From positions 9,922,001 to 9,982,000 of the forward strand of contig NC_088300.1 in the NCBI RefSeq assembly GCF_032854445.1: a DNA stretch of 60,000 nt, in the 5' to 3' direction. The DNA is from Liolophura sinensis. Taxonomy: Eukaryota > Mollusca > Polyplacophora > Chitonida > Chitonidae. The position numbers were made by a program, and so were the translations under genes. Below, piece after piece: positions 27,901 through 41,400 of the stretch. Position 1 is the first letter of the stretch; every line of letters begins with the position of its first letter. The notes beneath the pieces are model-generated. The model was not told where the DNA came from, made no database searches, and saw nothing but the letters and a program-made list of their open reading frames with translations.

Positions 27901-28875
27901 TTGACTGACTGTATTGTACAGTTATTAAACATGGGAACTGCCATGTTTCTGTCTGTGGCAGCGAAGCTATGTCATCATAGTCACTAATCAGCTGATTTAG
28001 GTCATTCAAGGTCAGTATTAGTGCTAATCAAATAAAACGTGCGAAGAAGAAGAGACGATAAAGTACTGTGATGGAAGTGATTCTGGCAATCTTGATTTCT
28101 GAAGAGTTGATAACGATGAGTGTGGTAAGTTCTAAGTAGGGGAAATCTCTGCACTCAACACTCAGTCTCTGCCCATGTCAAATTTCTCCCGTTGATGACC
28201 AACACGGTGATGTTGTCATCAACAGGCAGGGACAAAACTGATTGATTTGAGACAAAGGAGCTTCTGATTTAACCACATGTAGCAAGGACAAAGACATACA
28301 AAGGATAAAGGTTTGGTCCCATCCTGTTTTCAGGCCTTAAACCAACGCAAAAGTGTCCTAGGACATTACCTGATCTTTCTGGAGGAAACTCTTCAAAAGA
28401 TTTTAACTGTCCTTTTCATCATGGTAGAAACAAAAATTATCGCAGCATGCTCATTTTCCATATTTCCACAATAAGACTTGCCCATTTTTCCCACATTCTT
28501 TTTATAAGTGCACAACAAAAAAGTCTCCCTTTTTTCCGACATTAGCCATGTTTAAACCAGACAACAAAAAGTTGCCTCCCTTTTTGTTTACATTTTGCAT
28601 CTGCACGTCTCTCCTTGACTCCGGGGATGTATCTGCGCATGATGCCTTCACTCGGGGATATATGGAAACTGATGTACTCCTGGAGTCCCATCATATTCGG
28701 ACTCGTATGTTTGGCATCTTAACCAATCAAAACACTAGAATTTCCTCTGAATGGTGATAAAGGCATATGTATGACTTGACTGGTGGAGAAGGCTTGGGCT
28801 GACAAGTGAAGTAGAAAGTATCAATTCATGTATCATCTTTATACAACCTTATGTGAGAAGACAAAATGAACTTAC
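24906..28875. other. Non-coding stretch, 4 kb
   Basis: No gene recognised. The 136-codon open frame at 27317-27727 (+) contains hydrophobic stretches but no known motif, no plausible start context and no splice partners. The 114-codon frame at 25894-26238 (-) is similar. Confidence 0.4.
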
Positions 28876-28925
28876 CTTGATAGAATCCCTCTTGAACCAA
28901 GTCTTCTAAATCCAAACTATATCAT
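28876..28925 (-). other. Candidate small exon (possibly 5' untranslated)
   Basis: Minus strand: acceptor cacgtgcctgcag, 50 bases, then a very strong donor CAAG|GTAAGTT. With an inner acceptor (gatttag) the exon would be 30 bases at 28876-28905 and read DLVQEGFYQ in one frame. With the outer acceptor all frames contain stops, so it would be untranslated. Only the donor is convincing. Confidence 0.25.
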
Positions 28926-29329
28926 CTGCAGGCACGTGGGTATATAGTCATGAAATTCTACAAAACAAAAATAAAATACATGTAGATAGATGTATGTGGA
29001 ATCAAGCTTATTTACGTGTCCAGTATAAAAGCCTATTTGACGGCACAACTGCAAAATACGAGGGATGCAAACATAATACCATCAGGTGTACACTTAAGAT
29101 GAAACACCTGGAATCACTGGTTTTATGTTTTATCCACTTGTGACACATCTTGTTCTCTAAACAAGACAGAATTATAGAACATATCCTACATACAAATGGT
29201 ACGCCGGTACAGGTAAGTCATTCATCACTGCAGCCTTTACACATCAAACAGAATACTACAAACATAAAATTCACTTTTGCTTTGCCAATATCTACAGGTA
29301 CCTTAAGTAACAGTAAATTTCGTCCTTGA
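28926..29329. other. Non-coding stretch
   Basis: Nothing recognised. Confidence 0.4.
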
Positions 29330-29495
29330 CAAACTTGCCCATTTTTCCTGAGTCTGAAAGTTCTACTGATTTTAGAAAGGTGTTTTTAGGTTTACTTGGA
29401 ACAAGTTTCAGAACAAAAAATAATATTTTGTGACACTTATTTGCCTCTAAAAATGCACTTTTGCGGGCAAAATTTTAGGTCATTTACGGTACATG
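29330..29495. repeat. Dispersed repeat, copy 2
   Basis: Counterpart of 8690-8880, sharing aataatatttt, acttatttgcctctaaaaat and gcactttt. It is not tandem and not recognised as a known family. Confidence 0.55.
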
Positions 29496-31654
29496 TATAA
29501 CTGACATTCACCAGCAAGTGATAAAACTTCATATCTACAACTGATTAACTTAGAGTGAAAATGCATAAGTGTTAACTACCTACATGTAAGTGGGCTTCTA
29601 AACATTACATAAGCTGAATGTCTGAGTCCAAGATCATACATGTCCACACATATACATATGTAATCTGACCTGGAATACATGCTGTACATGTCAATCCGAG
29701 CTCCTCAGTGAGCAAGAGTCCAAGGACATCCAGATAAATCTCATCTGATAACCACACCATGTACATGTATGCATAGTGTTCAGATCTCTAGCCACTCAGG
29801 CTCTTTATTAATGGTCAGAAATGCTGCTGTTTGCTGAAGCTGTGGCGCGGACTAACTGCTTCCTTCTGTGGGATGGGGAGGGGGAATTGGCACAACCATT
29901 TAACCCTTGCTAAGCAAACTTTGCTGCTCCCCTGAGTTTGTCTTATCAATACTGATCATCCTACGAGCACAAAGGCATATTATTCCACTGAGTGGTCAAA
30001 CTCGAACAGGCCGATTAAGGGCAGGGCTAGTGCTTGTATGTTTGCCTGTAGTCATTACACCAAGGTTTGAAAGGTCAAGAGAATACGAGGTAGCTTTAAC
30101 ATCTGATAATTGCATTGAAGCTCACTGGACGATCAGCACTAAGCGAAACATTGAAGCTTGTGGCGGTAATGCTTTTCTCACTTGTTTCCAGTTGATCGCC
30201 CCTGACGCTGTTACATGGTCTAATTTCACAAAGGGTATTAGAATGTTAAACTGGATCCATTACTGGGACAACCAAAAGCTTAATAGCCTCTGAGGAAGCC
30301 CGGCTCAGTTTCCCTTTATTAGGTGTCGGTCAATTCTCCAAAGTTCAGCTAAGACGATTTCAGAGGTCAAGCTTTTTCAAGTTCTTGGACTGGGAACTAA
30401 AATGGTGTGATACTGGTCACTGTCACTGCTATTTACACTGGCACTGAACCAACATAATGATTAAATCACTGTATGAAATATTACTTCCTGGTGAATCATC
30501 TTGCCATAAATGGGTGGAAAACTTCTAGAAAATTGTAGAAAACATCCTGGAAGGAGGATTAATAAAACCATCTCAGAGCATTTGCAATCCTACATGTACC
30601 TCATATTGAATGCCACAGCCTGACAGCTGATCCTTGTCATTGTGTATCTCCACAAAAAGAGGCTTATGATTACCCCGACTTGTGTCTCTGTCTGCCTGAT
30701 AGAAATCTGTCATCTTGTCAGCTCAACTTTTCAACTGCTGAATCCACGTCTAACAGTGTCTTCACAAATTCCACATTTACACTTATAGCCATTTATCTTT
30801 CAATCGTTTTCCTATCGTTCTCATTATAAGTCAGCTGTTTTCTCTCGCTTTTCTAAATAAATACTGAAATTAAATTGATTTAAAAAGATATCAATATACA
30901 AATGCGTATTTAATTTAGATTAATAAATGCTGTTGACGATGCTCAACCATGCTTTGGCCAAGAACATCGATCATTGATTGATGCAGGGGATCCCGATTTC
31001 TCACTTCATGAGCAGCAGGAACTAATGTACCACAACAGGTAAATGTATCAATGGTATTCACATGACTTTATAAACAAACCGCAATAGTCAGTGGTGAAAA
31101 AGTGAAAACAAGACACAAATAAACATACACATAAATTTTCCTGGGGGAAATGTGGGATACATTTCATAATATTATTTGATAATATCAAGTCCTTGTCAAA
31201 GCCTATGGTGTATTTTCATAACTCTTCCCATCTCACAACCATCTTTTTTTCAGTCAGGGAAGCTGTTCAGTTTGTGTGATGATTCTGTTGACTGCGGCAA
31301 GCCGTGCCATATAGACACACGTGTGATGCTCAACCCGTCTGAACTACACAAGGTCACCTCACTTTATACAACAAACAAATCATTCACAACATGTGAAATA
31401 AATCTATCTGGATCTAATGTGAATCATTCTGGCTCAGCCCAATATGTGTTTAAACAAGGAGCATGGTTTTCATTTCTACATTCTGTAACTTTTTGGAATC
31501 TGAATGCTTTACATGACGTGTATTTCAAAACAAGGTCATGACAGCTGTGAGATGATGCACATGTGCATTGTCTTGCATCTTTTCTACATTGCCCTGTGTT
31601 TGCAATTGTAAACATCTATATTTTATTATACACGTAGGTATATGTTTCAATGAC
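29496..31654. other. Non-coding stretch
   Basis: No gene recognised. Open frames of 128 codons (29907-30293, +) and 121 codons (31176-31541, +) have no known motif and no exon borders I trust. Confidence 0.4.
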
Positions 31655-31955
31655 CATTTTGTCTGTCACACTACAACAGTGTTTCCTCACAGCAGGTTAA
31701 CCTCCACTACAAGGCTGCCTAACTGCAATGACATGCCCAAGATACCAGGCCTGTACATCTACCTTATCATACCTGCATGTAACCCTGCAATTTTGTTTGT
31801 CACCTCACAACAGTATTTTTTCACAGCAGGTTAACCTCCTCTACTCGGCAGCCTCAATGGAATGACATGCCCAAGACACTGTGCATCGCAGCATATACCT
31901 CACCATGCCTACATGTGAATCTGCCATTATGTCTGTAACCTCTCAACAGTCCTGT
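31655..31955. repeat. Short tandem duplication, about 135-bp unit, 2.2 copies
   Basis: The block gtctgtcac...caacag recurs at 31661, 31795 and 31931, with the shared interior cacagcaggttaacctcc and aatgacatgcccaaga. A further diverged piece (actcctctactcacctgcct) lies at 32180-32225. The interior vaguely resembles the body of SINE family 2. Confidence 0.75.
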
Positions 31956-32389
31956 CGTGATATCATACGCCAAGGACGGCCAGCATCCTCGTGTGGCTAA
32001 CTCTATACTTGTTTAACATTGTACAGTTCAAGTGCTGCATTTTTGGGATAATTCCAGGGGACAGATCAGTGTAACAGATCTATCTGTCTGCACAATTACA
32101 GTCCTCGTACCCGACACACAAACGACTGTTTCGTTCGTGCCAAATTCAGTGGCCTGCAACCGTGATTCCACACAGTAAGTTTACTCCTCTACTCACCTGC
32201 CTCACTGGAATAACACGCCCAAGACACCATGCACCATTTCTTGCTACACGTTGGACAGCAGGGGCCGATTCCACAAAGTCATTTTTGACTTAAGTCGAAA
32301 TTTTAAACCTCTTTAGAAAGCTTAGTTTTTGGTGCTGTGCAGTTGAAATCAGAACAAATTGTCTTAAGATAACACTGACATCTCTATGA

Positions 32390-32778
32390 GTGCATGGAAA
32401 CATTTCAGACATTACTCAAGGATCAGTCTAGGTTTCAAAAATCACATTCCTCTAAAACTGCTTTAATCAAAATTACTGAATGCTGGCGTAAATCAATTGA
32501 TAATGGAAATATAGTTGGCTCTGGTACGCTTGGTTTAAAAAAAGCCTTTGATATGGTAAATCACTCAATCCTACTAAAAGTTACAAGTGTATAAGTTCCA
32601 CAACACAGACATGAGATTCTTTAAGTCTTATTTCCAGAACAGAAAATGTGTGGTTAATGTAGCAGGAAAAGCTTCAGGGGAGATGACAATAGAAACAGGT
32701 GTTCCACAAGGCTCAACATTGGGACCACTACTTTTCATCATGTATATAAATGACCTTCCACAATATATTAGCACATGT
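32390..32778 (+). pseudogene. Non-LTR retrotransposon reverse transcriptase relic, 5' part
   Basis: Two overlapping plus-strand frames carry reverse transcriptase blocks: RFQKSHSSKTALIKIT, then GLKKAFDMVNHSILL (32394-32594), and after a frameshift FFKSYFQNRKCVVNV, then TGVPQGSTLGPLLFIMYIND and LPQYIS (about 32605-32780). These match the fingers/palm region of jockey/CR1-like elements up to just before the catalytic YADD-type box. The element has no start, is frameshifted near 32580, and is interrupted by the 43-bp array. Non-functional. Confidence 0.88.
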
Positions 32779-33600
32779 ACTTGTTGTAAGTACACATAAC
32801 ACAATAACACATGTACTTGTTGTGAGTACATGTAACACAATATATTAACACATGTACTTGTTGTAAGTACACGTAACACATGTACTTGTTGTAAGTACAC
32901 GTAACACAATATAACACATATACTTGTTGTAAGTACACGTAACACAATATAATAACACATGTACTTGTTGTAAGTACACGTAACACAATATAATAACACA
33001 TGTACTTGTTGTAAGTACACGTAACACAATATAATAACACATGTACTTGTTGTAAGTACACGTAACACAATATAACAACACATGTACTCGTTGTAAGTAC
33101 ACATAACACAATATAACAACACATGTACTTGTAAGTACACGTAACACAATATAATAACACATGTACTTGTACGTACACGTAACAAAATATAATAACACAT
33201 GTACTTGTTGTCAGTACACGTAACACAATATAACAACACATGTACTCGTTGTAAGTACACATAACACAATATAACAACACATGTACTTGTAAGTACACGT
33301 AACACAATATAATAACACATGTACTTGTACGTACACGTAACAAAATATAATAACACATGTACTTGTTGTCAGTACACGTAACACAATATAATAACACATG
33401 TACTTGTTGTAAGTGCACATAACACAATATAACAACACATGTACTTGTTGTAAGTACACGTAACAAAATATAATAACACATGTACTTGTACGTACACGTA
33501 ACAAAATATAATAACACATGTACTTGTACGTACACGTAACAAAATATAATAACACATGTACTTGTACGTACACGTAACAAAATATAATAACACATGTACT
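32779..33600. repeat. Minisatellite, 43-bp unit (40-bp variant), about 19 copies
   Basis: The unit is acacatgtacttgttgtaag, then tacacgtaacacaatataat, aac. A shorter variant has ttgtacgtacacg in place of ttgttgtaagtacacg. Each unit contains the inverted pair gtactt / aagtac and could form a small hairpin. The array sits exactly between two halves of a reverse transcriptase relic. The long minus-strand frames rich in CYYIVLRV-like words are readings of the repeat. Confidence 0.97.
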
Positions 33601-33835
33601 TATCATGTTGAGAATTTTGTTGATGACACAAGTATCCATTGTAGTGCTAAAACTGTTATGGAAATTGAGACAGTTTTGAATGAAAGCCTAAAAGTTGTCA
33701 ATGTGTGGAGTTATGAAAATGTATTTCAAATGTATTAGATTAAACAAAATTTATGTAAGTTCTCGACAGCGTCTCAGAAGTGTAAAAAACAAAGCCTTAA
33801 ACATAAAAGTCTCATTAACAAAACTGCAGCAGGGC
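33601..33835 (+). pseudogene. Non-LTR reverse transcriptase relic, 3' part with FVDD box
   Basis: Resumes the reverse transcriptase directly after the array: ENFVDDTSIHCSAKTVM (the FVDD is the catalytic F/Y-x-DD box), then EIETVLNESLKVVNVWSYEN, and after a stop SSRQRLRSVKNKALNIKVSL, ending near 33835. The downstream remainder of the element is not recognisable. It belongs to the same copy as 32390-32778. Confidence 0.85.
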
Positions 33836-36800
33836 CGCGCTTTTATAAATAAAAGATTCTGTATTTTCATTGACATGGGATCTGGGATCTGGGATCTTCA
33901 TGACAATTACCTGTGTTTTTATGACATCTGCAATAACACATGATACATGCACTCTGGCTGGCATCACTCCATCCTCAAACATCAACAGATGTGTGCTAGT
34001 ACAATATACAAGCCATCTCAGGTAGCGCATTCTCACCACGCCCATGATCTACAGCCACAGCAAACACAAATATACAATGTCCAGGCTGATCATAATATGT
34101 ATACCCCAGGGAGTAGACAATGTTCATATAAATGTACATTTGTTCATTCCCCCCCCCACCCCAACCCCGTATATACTTGGTGTACTTTGCAGCCTTAATG
34201 TCATCAAATTGAGTTATCCGTTAAAATTTCTTTACTAATATATTTAATTAATCTGACAGAGTTTTAAATGGCATTCATGGTTATTTTTGATATGGGCACC
34301 ATACTAGTGGGTAAAACAACAAGGATACCAGCAGTCAGACAACCAGATATAAGGTCATACCTGTGTGATCCATACCAGCGAACTCATGAGTCTTCACTCA
34401 GCCAATAAAATAAGTGCAAACTTACCATTAGACCTTTTCAAAATATAGTCAAAAATGTAAAAAAAAAAAGAAACATTTTCTCACACTTTTGTCTAATCTG
34501 TCCACTATTCATGGGCAGAATTGGGTGTTTAGCAAATCTGACCGTAATAATTCCTGAAAAGTTAAAGCAGCGCCTACAGAAGCATTTTTGACCCTGTAGA
34601 TAATAAGAGCTTGTTGATACTTGTATAATATTTTGAATGTCATAATGATACATACATGTGTACCAAGTACATAAAAGAAACATCAGGAATACAAATTGTA
34701 CATGCAAATTGCTCTGTAACATTAAGCTCTACAAGTAACTATTAAATCTCAATGGGCATTGAACCTTGATTGTAGAGCATGCAGCTCTAGTCTACAGATA
34801 ATGATGAAAACGCAATTAATTTACTGATTACTGGTAACACTGTGGACACATAAATAGCACATATATCTTAATACCAGAACATAGGTTCAGAAACTTGAAA
34901 AATGTACCTACTGTAAACTTCACCCATTGCAACCACCAAATTTACACATAAAATTCCTTATATTTTGAAAATGATGCTAAGAATGATTTGTTTGACTTAT
35001 TAAACGAAGCAAGCTTCAAAAACTGTGCAAATTATTTTCTCTACCTTCAATAGTTCACTCAGAATGTTTCACTGGTTCACAGAGGTAGTTGAAAAGGTTC
35101 AAGAACTAGGGCATTATGTGCCTCTCTTGACACTGAAATTTAACGGCACAAATGTTTGTACAGAAATACTGCTCACACATATGGAGGATAAAATTTTACT
35201 TGTGTAACTTGTGCATTTTTTTCTGAACAAGGAATACAAATGTATGGATGCAGGCCAAGGCAGGTCACCACGACCTAGCTATATGACAGATGTTGATATC
35301 CTCCCACATATGTATGTAATATGAATCTGTCACTCATTAATGGTCTTTGGTTCACAGGAAACAAGTCTGTACATGTCATATTTCACTTTGCTAACACAGG
35401 AAGAAACAGATCATGGTAAATTAAATACTTGGCCAGTCATAGGACATCATAACCTGATAAGTTGACAGCTGCACCCATACAATGTGCAAAACTTCCTTTA
35501 GTGCTGAGAAATGTGACACCCTTATACAGCCTAGCAAAACACTTCGAACTAGAAATTGTCACATTACCTCACGATTCAGATAAAACTAGGGCAGGAATCA
35601 CATTTTCAAAGTTTCGTAGAATCATACACAGCACAGAAAAAATTAAATACATGTCAACGTAATTTATGGTACCTGCCATCCTAAAAAACAATTTTCTTCA
35701 CTTAAAGATATACAGAATATTGCATGTGGGAATTTACTCGGTTTGACAAACATATGGTATATGTACGGGTAGATTACAGGTCCCATCAGATACACTGTAA
35801 TGACACAGATAAACCCGACAATACTGACAATAATTGAAATTCTGTCGTGTCATAATTGATCACCAAATTTATAAATGACACTGACTGAAAACAAGCATTT
35901 CTTTTTTCACATTAGTAGGCTCTCTCATCATTTTACACAAACCACGGACCTGCTGTTCCAAATAGAAATGCTAACATTAAGACCATTTTCGCTTTTGCTT
36001 TTTTTTTCTTTCATTATTATGATAAATATTTAAACGTGTTTCAGAAAATTATTATAAACTGAATATTCTACAAATTCAATTTCAACTAAAGTTGGGCTAA
36101 TCAGGAAATGTACAGATACACGTATACTGTATTGGTACATGCACATAATGAATGGGAGCAGTACTTGGCTCCTTGGAAAGTGTCTGACCCCAAAAACGAG
36201 GCACACAAGGCTTGAGTTCAATTCAAGCCATAGGCAAGAGAAGTCGCAGATACACGTTTTGTCACTGTTCACAGGGCTTTGGTGACAATTAGCACTAATA
36301 TTCAGGACTTAAAATACATGGTCACTAACTGACAAATGTCTCTTGAATAAAAAACAAATTTTCGAGCACTGTTATAGCCGTATTACATAAAAATCTGCCT
36401 CCACTGCTACATTTAAACAGAGATTGACTAAGGAAGCGTGTGAGTTGACATGTCAGTGTAACCTGGTGTCATGAGACACGAGTACCATAGGTGAAAGGTC
36501 AAATCAAAGCTCTTGTGTAACAGGAATATGCTTGACCCGTCTACAAATCAAAACCATGTAAACAATGTGAGCTATATTTCATAACACTGACCACAAACAG
36601 CATGCAGATATCATTTATCAGTGAGTGAGGACTCCAGATACATATGTAATTTATGGTTCAACACAGGCTATACATCTGAATATTCTATCCACAGTTAGTT
36701 ACACACGTATAGGTAATCAATATTATATGATGTTGCTCTGAAACGTTTATTTGGTCATAAACATTTCAAAATGGTTTTAATATTTTTGGCAAATTTTGAA

Positions 36801-38369
36801 ATACTTGTAAAAGTGCATCTATATTTTGTCTCACATGTGCACATACTAAATGCACATGTAGTATTTATCCAAGGATGTAACATGTAAATATTAATATTCT
36901 ACTTTACACAGCACCCGTCTCAATCAAAGGGCAAAGTGCTTGTTCCAGGCAGCATACAAATCATCCTATCCGCGTATCCATATACATGTGCATGTAAATG
37001 ATTGTGTAAAAGCTTCACTATTGAAGATGCCTTGACCATGAACATCCCCGTTATTATACATGTAATCTTAACAAAAGGCTAGCAATAAAACACTGATGCT
37101 CCATGCACATGTACTGTAACTCTTCAACCTTTTCACATGTATGCAAGATGTTTATTTAACCATATTCTGAGAGCATTATTCTCTGTAAACTAATAAAATC
37201 AAATGTTTTGTGAAGCCCTGTTATCAAAGTTATCTTTCATATGCGAAAAGGTTGAGGAAATACGGTAGTACTAATAAGCCATTCCCCTATATGTAATTTC
37301 CACTGTTTGCTTTCCAACCGGCATCCATCAAGGCATTTTTGTGAGACTATTTTTTCAGCTGATTGGATAATTAATGTTGCAATCATGCCTAGAATACCCC
37401 AGGCTGAATGCTTAAAGAATACAATTTTGCACCATGATGTTTAACATCTAGGGGAATAATATAGAGCTTGTATATTTCTAAAACCTTTATCTTGCCAATA
37501 TTTCCTTGCTCTAAAGTGTAGACGCAATAAACACATAACCCATAATGAAGATAAAAAGTATAACCAATCCATCACTGATCATGGTTTCTATGCACACCAT
37601 ATTGGTGGAGAAGAAATGGTCCTAGACAAATGTTACTCTCAAGGGTCGCAGGCATCACTGATTGCTTTGTGTCACCGAGGTATTACAAGCAGTAGCAAAG
37701 AGTGAATCTCCAATTTTTCAACCTTACAACTGGAGGGAACAAGGAGTGCCAGTGATAAAAAGTCAATTTAGAAGTTATTATTTTAAACACAGCAGGAATA
37801 CTACACATTTCACAGCACTTGATGTATAGAGTTGTAAACCTCATACAGCCACATAACAGTGGAAAGGAGCTTGTGTTTGCCGATAATATCCGTCTCGGAA
37901 TGCAGACAGTTTATCCTGTGGATTATCTCCCCCTGAGGGTAAACACTTCCTCAAGGCTACCTTTGTGTTCTTTCTAAGTTAATGCAAAAGCTTTATTTAA
38001 ATCCTCGCTAAGAGTAATAGCCTGTTTCTCCATGTACACATCTTAGACAGCCACAGAAATTCACAGGGTAGTCATAAGGCAAGTTTGTCTAGCAAGTCTT
38101 ATTAGGCATTACATTGCCAAATGCTAACAGGTTAAGAACTGTTTTCAACACAGTAATATTGCAATTTTAAGTCATATAACCCTTGATACATCACATATGA
38201 AGTCATAAATCATCAAATGACAATATACTTTACTTTCATATAGGATCCATTTTTCCTTTGCTAAATTGACAATATTTTTGTGAATGGCTAGACCGTTGTC
38301 TTGAAGTCATCTAATTTAAGTAATGGTATGTTTAAATTTTATTTCATCTGATAAATGATTATTTATACA
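33836..38369. other. Non-coding stretch, 4.5 kb
   Basis: No gene recognised. A C-rich tract at 34149-34169 and the partner of the 1000-1023 repeat (at about 37243-37266) are the only notable points. A GTAAGT donor-like site on the minus strand near 34429 has no credible exon upstream. Confidence 0.4.
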
Positions 38370-38605
38370 TTTATTTAAGTGAATGGCGTTTTATGACGTA
38401 CTCAAGAATATTTCACTTGTACAAGAGCAGCCAGTCAGTCAGAGCCTGGAGAAAACCTACAACCATCAGCAGGATGCTGGCAGACCTTCCCTTGTATGCC
38501 AAGAGAGGAAGCCAGCATGAGAGGAATGCACATGAGAATAATCTGAGCACAGAGCTACATCTTTCAACCTAACAGCTCTGTACCCAGATTGTACCAGGCG
38601 TCTCC
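38370..38605 (-). mobile_element. SINE family 1, diverged copy
   Basis: Tail block tactcaagaatatttcactt at 38399-38418, then core words accatcagcaggatgctggc and gcagaccttccc, and gaggaagccagcatgag. The head side (38530-38600) is strongly diverged. Reads on the minus strand. Confidence 0.8.
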
Positions 38606-39032
38606 TTGGAGGATACCGGCTCTACAATGATTCTAAAAAGCAGGGCTCTACAATGCTTCTAAAAAGCAGGGCCGGGCTAAAGCCGGCATCCAAGACAAAC
38701 AGGGGGATTATTACCATGTGACACCCAGAGAAATTGAGATGGCAGACAAATTCAAGAACTTTCCCATCATAAACACTTCACAAAGTGGGAAAGTGTGGAA
38801 CCATGACTAAGTTACTCATTTTGCTAGACACAACATCAACACTTTCTCATGCTATGCTGGTATGACTGATAACAGAATTTTCCTTATCAAGATTGCCTGA
38901 TTTTTCAGAGAATCTCTCACCTGTCTTTCAGTCACACAGAATTTACAAAAAAACCTAAGACTCCTATTCCGTCACCATTCACTAGACCAAGTCATTCTCG
39001 ACTCCCAGGACTGACATCCTTATTATCAGGTA

Positions 39033-39225
39033 CACTGGGGAGGCCCACTGTCCAACGTGTTTAGCGTGCTAGCACGGCTCACCAGACCCAGGAGACTCTC
39101 ACCAATGCAACCACTGTGAGTTGAAGTCCAGCTTATCCTGGCTTCCTCGGTTTCTTCACACCATAATGCTTGCCGCCGTTGTATTTAAGCATTTCAATCA
39201 AACAAATAAATAAATACATTATGTA
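39033..39225 (+). mobile_element. SINE family 1, internally deleted copy with head
   Basis: Sense copy: head ggggaggcccactgtccaac, then agacccaggagactctcacc, then gtgagttgaagtccagctta (B-box region), then cctggcttcctc jumping directly to caccataatgcttgccgccg and an aaacaaataaataaata tail. About 70 bases of the core are missing. Confidence 0.82.
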
Positions 39226-39373
39226 GATCTAAATGCTATGGTCATCTCTTGTATTTTGCTGAGCACAGCCGTAACATTTGAAGCATACAATAATCAGTTA
39301 TCGTGTACAATATTCTTCTTATGTTCATCAAAAGCAATCCACCTGTATTCTTGGAAAATATCAAAGTTTATAC

Positions 39374-40622
39374 CACTCAGTGGTGTAACCTAACATCTGC
39401 CCGCATGCCAAATGCAGGCAAAAATTGCTGCAGGCATGATATAGGCTCACGTAGCCTGCCCGATCGGGCAGCCACTTTTTCTCGATACTCATTTTCACTT
39501 TAAATAAATAAATTGAACTCATAACATCCGAAAGATATCATGCGTTACCCTTTTACTCTTCTGTTGTTGTGCCTCTGCCACATAAGAGTTCTGCCACTGG
39601 GTGAGGAAGTTTGATGTGTTCTCCGTGTTCCTTGTGGTACGGTAACCACGATGCATACATCCATTACAAGAGGGGCACAGTAGGGTTAGCATTTTTAACA
39701 TCAAATCCATTGATAATGAGAAGCTGCAATTTTGTGCAGTGCACCTTTTTCGAATGAACATTGCTCCAAAAAATCAAAACAAAGGTAAAGCTACCAGTTC
39801 TCTATCATTTGATCGCATTAGGCTGTATGACCATAGTTCAATTAAATTAAACATTGAGGTCTGTTTTCAACCATTTCTGATACTCAATTCGTAACGTCAG
39901 CACTTTGTGTAATGAAGTTGGCCATTAAATCCACTCCAAAACAGCGGCACACAACGATTTCTGGTGTAGACTGAGAAGAGATGGGTCTATCACATCTGTA
40001 AGTTTCAATCAATTTTAGACTAGACATATGCAGAAAACCTGATCAAGTGTTGACTTTTTTCTCTTCAAAATCGCGGTGTGCATGCACGACACATAGAGTG
40101 TATCCAAAATCCGGAATGTATCTGAGGCCACAGGCAGAAAACATGGATAACGAGCAGATGTGCACATGATATCTGCAAGCCTTGACTGGAACTTTTAGAA
40201 TCAATTGACTCCGCAAATTGTGCTTACATCCATGATGACCGATGAAATCACTGCTAGTTGTCATTTAAGACACTGTCGTTTTGCTGTCATTTTGTGGTCT
40301 TGTCATCTTAAGTTGATTTCCGTATCTTTTGGCACACAGTTCTGATATTTAAGTACACCAGATGTGCCATTACTGCACAAAGTTATTTTGAGGGAGAAGA
40401 AAATATTTCTGTGGATTTCAACAACATTTCGACTCTGAAATGGATTTATACTTGCAGGAGTGGTAATAAAGGTTCTATTCTCTCTAATGCACACAAAGTT
40501 TAAAACCAGCCGTTTCAAAGTGGATTTGAATGCACACTTCGTTCTGAAAAGTGCCTTGTGGGAGGTGCAAGCTGCCAGGATGGCAGGCACCAAAAAAAAA
40601 AAAATTAAATTACACCACTGCC
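39374..40622. mobile_element. Possible DNA-transposon-like segment with inverted ends (weak)
   Basis: CAGTGGTGTAACCTAA at about 39378 is mirrored by ttaaattacaccactg ending at about 40618, about 1.24 kb apart. Both ends are flanked outside by ccact, which could be a 5-bp target duplication, but that word is also part of the inverted end, so chance is not excluded. Inside are open frames of 73, 80 and 119 codons on the minus strand with no transposase motif that I can name. Confidence 0.25.
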
Positions 40623-40922
40623 ACTGTGTATTCTGTAAGACGGATCGGGTGATAGAGACCACCTGATCTTCTTAAACATTCTCTTTAAGAATTGCATGTC
40701 CTGTAAACAGAATATTGGGTAACTTCCCTCACAGTCACACACCATTGCTTAGTAAATCAGAACAAGGAAACGAAAACTTATCGGCTCAATTAGAATTTTC
40801 ACACATCACGCCTAACGTCCCAACACATGAAACAATGTAAATGGAGAGATAATAACAACTTCTGCTAATTACAGGAAAACGTTTGCTGCTAACTGCTAGA
40901 CAGCTATTTCTATAAGCACGAT

Positions 40923-41400
40923 ACTTACATGTACGTTTAAACAGCCTTCGCGTTGAGCAAGTCGTGTCTCCCGCCGTCTTCCTGTCAGATCTCTTCCAAC
41001 TACCAGCGCCATCTGTCGGCAAATGACAAAATGTCACTCGTACCTTGTACTCATAAACCCGTAACACATCCTGGTTCCTGGGCCTAACATGAGTCGCAAC
41101 GCCATGTAAGAAAAATAAGCTAACCATTTGATTCATTCAGAATAACATGATAAGATACCGCATCTGACTGAAACGTTCATTTTAACAGTTCTGTTTCTCC
41201 AGTAAAAAACCAGTACAGATATTCGGAACATTTTTATCTTGAACTTCCCGCTTTTTTGGGAGGACTGTTGCTTTTTGACGATGGACCCCAAAATGTACGA
41301 GTTGTAGCCAATCAAGCGCGACAACGCGGGAACTAACTGAGCACGTGGCGGATGTTGTGAACAAGCCGGAGCACATGTAGCAGAAGATTCCGTTGAATGA
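40923..41400. promoter_or_regulatory. Candidate promoter (CCAAT, E2F-like, E-box), possibly bidirectional
   Basis: CpG-richer than its surroundings. It contains acttcccgc (about 41245) and gcgggaac (about 41325), both E2F-like; agccaatca (about 41306), a CCAAT box; and gcacgtgg (about 41341), an E-box. On the minus strand, a consensus donor acat|GTAAGTAT lies at 40928, so 40929 to about 41300 could be an untranslated first exon of a leftward gene. Rightward it could serve the AlkD-like gene 3.7 kb away. No transcript evidence is available. Confidence 0.35.

Noticed and set aside
32628-33639. Long minus-strand frames (up to 287 codons) at the 43-bp array
   Set aside because: They are readings of the minisatellite, open in several frames at once, and run antisense to a reverse transcriptase relic.
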